Positions 34,657-43,264 of a DNA stretch of 64,000 nt are shown here, piece after piece. The notes beneath the pieces were generated by a model. The model saw only the letters and a list, made by a program, of their open reading frames with translations, was not told the DNA's origin and did no database searches. Position 1 is the stretch's first letter. Each line of letters opens with the position of its first letter. The position numbers and the translations under genes were made by a program. The stretch comes from Phoronis australis (taxonomy: Eukaryota; Phoronida; Phoronidae), in assembly GCA_002633005.1 (NCBI GenBank), contig NMRA01000227.1, positions 349,546 to 413,545 on the forward strand. Direction: 5' to 3'.

Positions 34657-37600
34657 TTATCCCACTTGCCACTAAAAAGAGAAGGAATACAATCAAGCAT
34701 ACAAGCAACAGATACAAAAAGAGAAGGAATACAATCAAACATACAAGCAACAGACATAAAAAGAGAAGGAATACAATCAAACATACAAGCAACAGACATA
34801 AAAAGAGAAGGAATACAATCAAACATACAAGCAACAGACATAAAAAGAGAAGGAATACAATCAAACATACAAGCAACAGACACAAAAAGAGAAGGAATAC
34901 AATCAAACATACAAGCAACAGACATAAAAAGAGAAGGAATACAATCAAACATACAACAGGGCTTGGAATGACCAAGGACAAAAAACGCGGAAACTTTGAA
35001 ACTTTTACGGCCCAAATCATGCGCGCTACCCAGCCTTGAAGTTGAAATGGTCGATGTGAACCTTTCCCCGACAAAAATCGGGAGGGCTAAAAAAAAAATA
35101 AAAATAAACGTTACCACCATCAGTAGCATGCGTCTGCGTCCTTTAAGCTCGTCTGTCCACTCCCAACCCACACACTTTTGGCTGCAGAGCCGTAGTGTTT
35201 GTCACTGTGGTTTACAAGAACACGAGACGCCATTGAAAATCCCACCACGCTATCCCAGATGTCCCGGCAATGTTGACAATTTACGTTCCTCCGAAACATA
35301 AAGAGCAACTTCCGCTTTTCGAGGTGAACGTCGTCTGCAACGCCGCGGAAATTTTATATCAAATCCGATTTTTTTTACGCGGAAATATTATAAAATATGC
35401 GGACAGAACATTTGAAAAAAGCGGAAATCCGCGTTTCCGCGGAAAATTCCAAGCCCTGATACAAGCAACAGACACAAAAAGAGAAGGAATACAATCAAAC
35501 ATACAAGCAACAGACACAAAAAGAGAAGGAATACAATCAAACATACAAGCAACAGACACAAAAAGGTGTACCTTTTCAATTTTACTTTCATCAACAGGAC
35601 TTTATCAATGCACAGGATAAAACTTAAGCTACACAAAGTATGCTTTTTGAACAGCACTCAAAACCCTTACTAAGTCTAAGAGGACTATAACACTTCATCC
35701 CTGACATCACTCAACTTCCCACTAAGTCTAAAAGCATTCACACTAAACTCTTCACATGCTGACAGTGCTTAACACTTCCATTAAGTCCAAACCAACTCAC
35801 CCTCAACCCTTCACCCCCTTGATTTGGTTGTTGCTCAGCTCTTCTTTCTAACTCTTCCATGCGTTGTTGTTTCAGCTTCACCCCCACCGGGTCTTTAAGT
35901 CCTCTAGCCTCATCTTCATGCTGTCGTTTGAGGGCAGCTTCTGCCTGTTGTTTCCTTCTAGTTTCCTGTTATAACAAATCACGACAACACTTCATTTATC
36001 ATGCCTTTAAAGAACACGCTTAAAATCCCCAATTTCATATCAAAAACACAAAAACAACTGCACCAGTAAATCAGCTGTCAAATGAAAACACCCACCAACA
36101 CTATCTGAAGATATATTAATTAGGTGATCTCGAGTTACGAGCACTTATTGGTCGATATATACTACAGAGAATTGGCCCAAACAATCCCAACATATAGTCA
36201 TCCTCCACTGTATTCAGGGTGAAATGTCATCAGATATTGCAGCAACCTTTTCTGTGATTTATAGTATAATAAATAATGGCGAGGTGAAGTGTTTGTGGTG
36301 GTTGTGATTAGTTAGTATTTGATCACGCTGTGTCTCTCTTCACTTTGCCGTGGGACATCATAAAGGAGTGCATATAGCACATGTTTGTTGCCTATTGGTG
36401 GACATGACTGACAGGCACCGAGTATGTTCATACGTCACAATCATGTGCGTGGAGCTAAAAAACTTTTGTTTTTCTTTTCGTTTCTCGTTTTTTGGGATAT
36501 TGAATTCGCGGTTGTGATATTCAGTGCCATAGGGGAAAGTTTAACAACGGTGACAATTGTAGTCACTTCCCAGTTGTTAAAGCAAGACACATACACGGTG
36601 ATTGCACTTACAAACCCACATTTCATCACAAAAACTTTAGATTTTGACCACTTACCACCACAAAATGTGTCTCAAATTGCTCCCAGCTCAAAATAAATGT
36701 GATTTCTGGACTTGGGAAGCACTCTCAGTATATAGCTTGAGAACAGTGTCTGAAAGTTGACTTATCATGATGACACGTCATTTTATTCGCTGAGTGTGGT
36801 CTCGAGCAATAAAGAACTTTTTAAAGTTCTTTGCAATACAAACTACTTATCATCTGAATAAGAAACAAGCTAAGACCAAATTGATACCAGTTGTCATCTA
36901 AATTGAAATTTATTTTTTCGAAGAACAGTGGGTTATACCCATTTGAATGATCACATCTAGGCTTTCACTATTCCAAGTCTCAGTGGACTTCAGACCGGTC
37001 CCTCATCTGTACTGCGTCTTAGTGTGGCTGGCTAATGGGTGATCTCCCTACAACCCTCTGTACGGTTCCATTTGTCCTTGAGCACACTGGCTGTAATTGC
37101 ATTCACTCTTCAATTTCATTGACTGAATGAAAAATGTTGACTGACGCCAGCAGTGTAAAAATGGTCATGTTGTCGATTTGGGCAACTGAACGAAGGACTG
37201 CTTGCAAAAACGTTTGGCTACAAGACTATTTGTTCGGATTGGGAGGAAATAAAGACATTGACGACCTTAGTCCTAAGGTGTACCTCTATGCACAAAAGGT
37301 ACTTAAAATAATGTGACTTTGATGGTTTAATCAGTGTGAGGCATAATTCGACGAAAAACTTCTGCCATATGAAGGCCCTAATGAAGCACCACCGTCTAAA
37401 ACGTACTGTCTATACTGTGTCAAATGAGTAACAAAAACCCTTAACTGTATGACAAAACAAGAGCAACGCGGAGCGTTGAAATGCGCCCACGAATGCATTG
37501 CAAATGGTGTGCTTTTAGGATTATTTATTTGTATCACAAAAATGGCCACTAGATGGCGGAAAAACATACAATCTATCCAAAAACACGAATATGCCATATT

Positions 37601-40600
37601 TCAAAAAAATCTGTCAACAAACTTCAGAGAAACAAAGGAAAACAGAATAAAATGAAATTGCCACTAGTGGGCACAGTGTCCGTTGGATCCGCCTAAAAGT
37701 CGTCGTCATCTGTTGTTATCTTCATATAAAAACACTGTCTTACTAAATTTAGTAAAGATCCTGCAGTGGGTTTAGGCGATACAACTATGGGCGCAAAACA
37801 AAACTACCACTAGGAGGCGCCACAGTAGTCAGTCACCATCATCAAAGGTCATCTTCACACTGAGAACATATATGCCAATTGTCAAATGATTTGGTTGATA
37901 AAGGGGTGGACACCAAAAACAAGATTTGAAAACAGCAAAAATGGCAACTAGGTGGTGCAAAATACCTTGGTTCCACCCAAAAACAGGAAGATAGCGTCAT
38001 CACACCAATAGATGTCTATATTTAAAATTTTATGAAAATCTGTTGAGGACCTTTGAAGATACTGTGTCAAACATAAAAAAATTAAATTACAACTAGGGGG
38101 CACAGCAGTGGTCAGATCTGTGTGAAAGTCGTCGTCATCCGTAGTCAACATCATATAAATACACTTGCTAAATTAAGTAAAGATCGGTTTGTCTTGGAAT
38201 GAATGTGACCAAAACCGGCGATAAGTTATGCGAGACCTGCCAACGCTACAAAATAACTAAACAGCCGAAGAACAAAGACGTCCTCGCTTCGCTTGCGACA
38301 CGCCCACTCGAACGAGTCCACACAGATGTCTGCGGGCCAGTGACCCCTACATCAAGAGAAGGTTACAAGTACATCGTTAATTTTGTAGATGAGTACTCCA
38401 GTATGCTGTTTGTTTACTTCATGCGATCCAAAGACGAAACACATGTCGCACTCAAAAGCTTCATCGCTGACGTCGCACCAATGGGACGAATATCTGAGAT
38501 ACACAGCGACAATGGTGGCGAATAGGTCGGAGCCAATTTCCGTAAAGTGCTCATCGATAACGGCATAAAACAAACCACTACAGCGCCCCACACGCCATTG
38601 CAGAATGGTAAATCTGAACGCTCTTGGCGCAGTCTGATGGATATGGCTCGTTGTTTGCGCGAAGACGGATCAATTCCGAAAAACCTCTGGTCATACGCTG
38701 TGAAAAACGCGCAGTACCTGCGAAACAGAAGTTTTCAACAGAGAACAAAAACAACAGCTTACGAACTGTTCTGTGATCAAAAACCCGACATGCGACTCAT
38801 ACATGCATTTGGAACATAGTGCACTGCATACATCGAGCGTCACAAGCAGAAATTCGACAACCCAATTAATAAAGGCTACTTCGTTCTGTGCAGGAATGGA
38901 AGGGTAATGACCTCGCGAAATGTCTTGTTTGGCAAACAAACGACACGTGACGCCAAACCAGACGGAGATGACACGCCCATCAAGCTGATAAAACCCGGTA
39001 CATCAGAACCGACTGGCAGCCGGCACGACGAGACACAAACTCAGACACCAGATGTCAAGGAGGAGGAGCCAACTGCCCATGAGCGACCACGCCGAGAAAC
39101 CAGACCGCCCAAATATTTAGACGATTATCATGTGTATATGTCTGCAACTGTGGACTATGCGCACAGGGCGATACATATGATACCGGAGACATATGCAGAA
39201 GCTATTAACTCACATGATAGCGATAAATGGAAAACGGCTATGGACATTGAAATTGAAACTTTACAAGAAAACAACACATATGACCTTGTTGACCTGCCGG
39301 AAGGTAGAGCTGAAACAAAAGGTAGATGGGTTTACACCCTAAAACAGGGACGGACCCCAAATGACGTGCAATACAAAGCGCGTTACGTCGCGAAGGGATA
39401 CTCACAAATCCCTGGGGTTGACTTCGACGAGACGTTCTCACCCACGACACGTCTCACATCAATCCGCATGCTACTGCAAAAAGCCGCCAATGAACAGTTG
39501 GAGCTACACCAGATGGATGTCAAGGGCGCGTATCTAAATGCACCCATTGATAAAGACATCTACGTTGAACAGCCGCCCGGATACGAACAATCTGGCACGA
39601 ACGGCAAACTCACATGTCACTTGAAGAAATCACTCTACGGATTACGTCAGAGCGGACGCAACTGGCATACGACCCTCACTGATTTCCTCAAGCACGCGGG
39701 ATTTCGTGTGAGCGATAACGACCCGTGCGTCTACGTTAACGACGACACAAACATGTATGTTTTGTTTTGGGTCGATGACATAATTTTGGCATGTGACAAC
39801 ACTGCATGCATTAAGCATATGAAGGAACAACTAAGCGAACGCTTCCGAATGGACGACCGTGGACCCCTACACTGGTTCTTGGGAATAGATTTCTATCGTT
39901 TACCCGACGGCTCATACATGATGAGTCAAGAACGTTGTGTTGAGACGATACTCAAACGTTTTGACATGTACGAGTGCAAGCCTGCACTGACACCTGTAGA
40001 CACTGGTGAGATACTTGCCAAATCATCAGACGAGGAACACGCTCAGTTTCTCAAACTAGGATTTCCCTACCGTCAAGCCGTGGGAAGTCTAGTTTATCTC
40101 GCGAATGCCACACGCCCGGACATCTCTTGGACATTGTCAAAATTGTCACAGTTCCTCGACAAAACTGGACCGGCACAGGTGACCGCTATAAAGCGCGTAT
40201 TGCGATACCTGAAAGGGACCAAAACGTTCACGCTTACTTTCAGAACAACGGATAGTCTGTTAACAGGATACTCCGACTCGGACTAGGCAGGAGACGTCGA
40301 CGATCGTCGACCTACTTCCGGTTTTATCTTCACGCTCAGAAGTGCACCAATCTCTTGGAAAACTCGGAAACAGCCGACAGTCGCGTTGTCATCGTGCGAA
40401 GCCGAGTACATGGCACTCACTGAAGCCACTAAGGAACTGATGTATTTACGATGTTTGTGTTCAGCTTTCGGAATCCCTCAACCGGACACTACGGTTATTC
40501 ACTGTGATAATGAAGGGACTATCGCCCTCAGCAAGGAGTCACCGAAACAACATCAACGCACAAAACACATTGACGTGCGCTACCATTACATACGGAACAA

Positions 40601-43037
40601 CGATTGTGTGAAGTTTCAGTATGTGAACACCAAAGACAATTTGGCTGATATTTTTACGAAACCGCTCTCGAAAGATGGACATTTGAGAGCCGTAATCGCG
40701 ATCCAAGGGGCATGTTGATTAGAATCGCTCCCATGACCAGACACTATTTATCATTACAGACTCATACATCACTGCTTAGCATGCGCAGTGTCTTTTCTCT
40801 GCCCTCCACGTTTCATAGTGTGTAGTTTGTAGACGTGTATTTTATAGCTCTCAATAAATCAGTTATGGATCGCAAATCAACAGCGAACGGTTTAGGAGAT
40901 ACAGTCATAGGTGCAACAAAAACAAAACTGCCACTAGGAGGTGCCACAGTAGTCAAAATCGTCGGAAAATCATCGTCAACCGTTTTCTTCATAGTAAGCA
41001 CATACACGCCAATTTTCACAATCATCCTTTGAGCGGTTTGGTTGAAAGAGGGGTGGATGCAAAAAAACTCAAAAACAGTAAAAATGGCCACTAGGTGGCA
41101 CAAACTACGTTGAATCCATCTGAAAACGGGAGGATAGCGTCACCTCACTAATAGGTGCCTACATATTGAATTTCATGAAAATCCGTTAAGGACTTTTGAA
41201 GATACAAAGGTAAACGTAAAACAAATTGCCACTATGGGGCACACCGGTAGTCGAATCTGTTCAAAAGTCGTAGTCGTCCGTTGTTAACATCATATAAATA
41301 CACTAACTAAATTTTGTAAAGATCCTGCAAACGGTTTAGGAGATAGAGCCATAAGCGCAAAAAAACCAAAACTGCCACTTGGAGGCGCCACAGTAGTCGA
41401 AATCGTCGGAAAATCATCGTCAACCGTCCTCTTCATAGTAAGCACATACATGCCAATATTCACAATCATCCTTTCAGCGGTTTGGTTGATAAAGGGGTGG
41501 ATGCAAAAGAACAGACTTGAAAACAGTAAAAATAGCCACTAGGTGGCGCACACTGCGTCGAATCCATCCGAAAACAAGAGGATAGCGTCATCTCACTAAT
41601 GGGTGCCTACATACCAAATTTCATGAAAATCCGTTCAGGACTTTTGAAGATACAAAGGTAAGCGTAAAAAACTAAAATTGCCACTAGGGGGCACACCGGT
41701 AGTCGGATCCGTCTGAACGTTCGCTCATGGCGTTCCATTCATAAATGGAACATATAAGCCAAATTTCATGAACATACGTCAAAGGGTTTTGGATTTGGAG
41801 ATAGAGCAGCGGACGGACGCCGCTCAGACGGACGGATGGAGATGACAGCATAATGCGTCCACATAAGTAAATATGTGGGGGCATAAAAATGCTAGATGTT
41901 TTTGCTTGTGTTTTACAAGTGGGGTTAATTTAAAAGATTTATATTTGGTTGATGCTCATGGCCAAGGAAGTGATTAATTTTTAAATTTGGATTCAAGCAA
42001 TATCAGCATATATGCGCTTTTCTCTTTTGGAGTTACTCTTGGAGTTAAAATTTTCACTTTAGCTAAGAATGGTTGCCCGCTCGAGGATCCTCAACTTTTC
42101 AGTCGTGCGATTCTCAACTAAGTAATGGAGCACAAAGAAATTCACTCTTGTTTTATAGAAAATATTGGGCTGGGTCAGTATCAGGGCGGGGGAAATTAGG
42201 GCCGGGGAACATTGGGATGGGGAACTTACATAACATTAAATCGTCGTGAGAGACCGTCCGAAGTTGGTATATAGTGCAACTCCGGACGGTCTGGGATGAA
42301 CAGAAAACCACAGTTCTACTGTGAGTCTACACCAATGTGATCCCTGTAAAGTCCTGCACGATCTACGTTATGTAGGTTTGGTAAACATCGCCGACGTGGG
42401 ACATAGGGTTACTAGTAGTGGAACATAGAAATGGGCAAATATAAAAGTTAATGAAACAGTGAACTCAGTGGTGAGTGAATTTTTCAGTCAGTAACTGTAT
42501 GATTGACTCTGGTCGTGGCAATTGCCGAGATCACCCAACCTGGGAATCGCGCCAGTTACACCCGATAAAACGAGTAAGCTTAATTGCTAACCATCTGGCT
42601 ACGGTAGAGGCTCATATGCATTCACCGGAAGCACGTCTAGCACACAGTGTCATAGACGCGTAACCGGCCCACATTTCGCCAAATTTCTTTGAGCGGCCGA
42701 TTGCAAAAACGTCAAGCAAAGCCTAAACTTTTGATTGCAGTGTGGCGTGTAACTGAGTCAGAAAAGACAACTGATGTTCTTTACTCATGGGCGGTGCACC
42801 ATAAGGGGCTGAGGAGGCTATAGCCTCCTCCCCCACTTTTTTCAGTGCCACGCCGCACATGATGGTCTATAGCCATAGGCGTTGCACCACAGCCACTGAC
42901 GGCTGAGGCAGTGAGGGGCTTTAGTTTAGCCCCCCACTATTTTTCAGTGCTTCGCAGCACATGTTACTTACAGGATCCGGCTGCGTGTCATCGTAATCAT
43001 TACTTTCTCCCTGTAAACACGGTAAGCACAAACCCAT
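34657..43037 (-). CDS. SVIP: Small VCP/p97-interacting protein
   Basis: Three minus-strand exons, all phase 0: 43037-42972 (22 codons), 35965-35801 (55 codons), 34671-34657 (4 codons including TGG, plus TAA); 81 aa. Exon 1 starts MGLCLPC: Gly2 fits N-myristoylation, with Cys4 and Cys7 available for palmitoylation, as in human SVIP (MGLCFPC). The exon 1/2 join gives DPETRRKQQAEAALKRQ, with the VCP-interacting motif R-x5-A-A-x2-R. The rest of exon 2 is a charged helix ending GGEGLR, and exon 3 adds WQVG, matching the GLRWTVS end of human SVIP (77 aa). Known SVIP is a membrane-anchored inhibitor of ER-associated degradation that binds p97/VCP. Splice sites: GTAAGT and GTGAGT donors, TTATAACAG and CTTTTTAG acceptors. 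Read-through after exon 2 would give an unrelated 20-residue tail, so splicing is preferred. Intron 1 (7 kb) holds the copia element. The last exon was assigned by family tail and phase and is the least certain. Confidence 0.88.
34674..35565. repeat. 42-bp minisatellite at the SVIP last acceptor, split by a MITE
   Basis: About seven units at 34674-34956 and 2.5 units at 35459-35565 of AAAAAGAGAAGGAATACAAT then CAAACATACAAGCAACAGAC then AT. On the SVIP strand each unit contains CCTTCTCTTTTT, identical to the polypyrimidine tract of the final acceptor (CCTTCTCTTTTTAG at 34672). The unit next to the exon carries AG where the others have ATG. Confidence 0.9.
34957..35458. mobile_element. 502-bp TIR element inside the 42-bp minisatellite
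   Basis: Starts CAGGGCTTGGAAT and ends ATTCCAAGCCCTG (13-bp inverted repeats). ATACAA, present once per minisatellite unit, is found on both sides (34951-34956 and 35459-35464), so the target duplication appears to be 6 bp. The ends look hAT-like, although hAT elements usually make 8-bp duplications. GCGGAAAT and CCGCGGAAA motifs recur near the right end. Non-coding. Confidence 0.85.
37165..37372 (+). repeat. Dispersed repeat, copy 2
   Basis: Same-strand copy of 1-185, with CTCTATGCACAAAAGGTA, GTGACTTTGATGGTTTAATC and GAGGCATAATTCGACGAAAA. The short frame across it is not recognised as a gene. SVIP intron 1. Confidence 0.7.
37640..38186. repeat. CTCF-motif repeat, left of the copia insertion
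   Basis: Contains four motifs of the type CCACTAGGNGGC(G/A)C at about 140-bp spacing: 37661-37674, 37807-37820, 37944-37959 (diverged) and 38089-38104 (diverged). Between them are GTCGTCATC, CATATAAATACACT and AAATTTAGTAAAGATCCTGC. It continues after the copia element at 40862. Confidence 0.75.
38199..40718 (+). pseudogene. Copia pol: integrase, reverse transcriptase, RNase H; three in-frame TAG
   Basis: One continuous frame of about 840 codons with no frameshift, interrupted only by TAG at 38523, 38817 and 40284. In order: the Cys pair of the integrase zinc-binding region (CETCQRYK); the integrase core with Asp in VHTDVCGP, Asp in HSDNGGE and Glu in NGKSERS; the reverse transcriptase with QMDVKGAYLNA and the catalytic FWVDDII; RNase H with YSDSD, CDNEGTIA and the terminal IRNNDCVKF, LADIFTKPL. 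Two of the three stops fall where copia proteins usually have Trp, so single G-to-A changes explain them. The frame is otherwise well kept, which suggests a fairly recent copy. Confidence 0.9.
40713..40861 (+). repeat. Probable 3' LTR of the copia element
   Basis: TG...CA bounded, about 149 bp, directly after the pol stop and a purine tract. It carries AATAAA just before its end. No matching 5' LTR is in the window, so the boundary rests on these features alone. Confidence 0.6.
40862..41890. repeat. CTCF-motif repeat, right of the copia insertion
   Basis: At least 2.5 tandem units of about 440 bp. CTCF-core-like motifs at 40931-40944 (CCACTAGGAGGTGC), 41088-41101 (CCACTAGGTGGCAC), 41229-41242, 41375-41388, 41536-41549 (CCACTAGGTGGCGC) and 41681-41694 (CCACTAGGGGGCAC). 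It ends with GACGGACG-type sequence and TATGTGGGGGCATAAAAATG, the inverted terminus of the repeats at 12680 and 62620. Confidence 0.8.
42251..42292. repeat. Hairpin core of a MITE-like repeat
   Basis: AGACCGTCCGAAGTTG (42251-42266) pairs with CAACTCCGGACGGTCT (42277-42292) with one mismatch across a 10-nt loop. Flanking sequence matches 16372-16450 in reverse complement. SVIP intron 1. Confidence 0.75.
42525..42612 (-). repeat. tRNA-like head, probable SINE fragment
   Basis: On the minus strand TAGCCAGATGGTTA (42601-42588) resembles a pol III A box, and GCGCGATTCCC (42552-42542) a B box, about 35 nt apart as in tRNAs. A full cloverleaf does not fold by eye, so it is called a tRNA-derived repeat and not a tRNA gene. 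Confidence 0.4.
42790..42965. repeat. Diverged tandem pair, about 90 bp each
   Basis: Two related blocks (from GGCGGTGCACCATAAGGGGC and from GGCGTTGCACCACAGCCACT), each with GGGGCT ... TAGCC, CCCCCACT(A/T)TTTTTCAGTGC and a (C/G)GC(A/C)GCACATG end. They end directly at the SVIP exon 1 donor (42971). Confidence 0.65.
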
Positions 43038-43264
43038 TACTAAAGGCACTAAGTTCGCAAAATGCGAAGTAAAGTGAAGTCTCGTAAACAGGGAAATTTA
43101 CGGAAACTGAATTGTTTATACTTTATTAGTTCTTCACATGTCCGCCAGGTCTCGACTAAAGCGACATCTAGTGTATTTGTTGTAGCGATTGCTTTCTGCT
43201 TTGTGCGGAAAGCCTACTCTAGTACTCTGTTAAACTTAAACTTTAAAGTGCTATTGGATTAGCA
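43038..43264. promoter_or_regulatory. Bidirectional SVIP-NADSYN1 promoter region
   Basis: The two start codons diverge with 227 bp between them, so both promoters must sit here or in the first exons. It contains the palindrome TTCGCA-AAA-TGCGAA (43054-43068), two inverted TTCG half-sites. No TATA box is obvious in the expected positions. Confidence 0.6.

Larger units (their letters stand above)
38187..40861 (+). mobile_element. 5'-truncated Ty1/copia retrotransposon
   Basis: It begins inside the pre-integrase domain, without gag, protease or 5' LTR. It ends with a purine-rich tract (AAGGGG) and a probable 3' LTR starting TGTTGATTAG (40713) and ending AATAAATCA (40861). The host repeat on both sides is the same CTCF-motif family, so it inserted into that repeat. 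The left junction is approximate; GATCG occurs on both sides (38182-38186 and 40868-40872) but does not abut the LTR end, so I do not claim a target duplication. It lies antisense in SVIP intron 1. Confidence 0.85.

Noticed and set aside
34596-35171. 191-aa minus-strand frame with a repeated Cys/Phe/Leu pattern
   Set aside because: It reads the 42-bp minisatellite and runs into the MITE. The real minus-strand signal here is the tiny SVIP exon at 34671-34657.
35743-35965. SVIP exon 2 read through to a stop as a terminal exon
   Set aside because: A strong GTGAGT donor follows GLR, and a CTTTTTAG acceptor at 34672 restores the family-type W-x-V tail. Read-through gives an unrelated sequence.
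42525-42612. A functional tRNA gene
   Set aside because: A- and B-box-like segments are present, but arms do not pair into a cloverleaf; more likely a SINE head.
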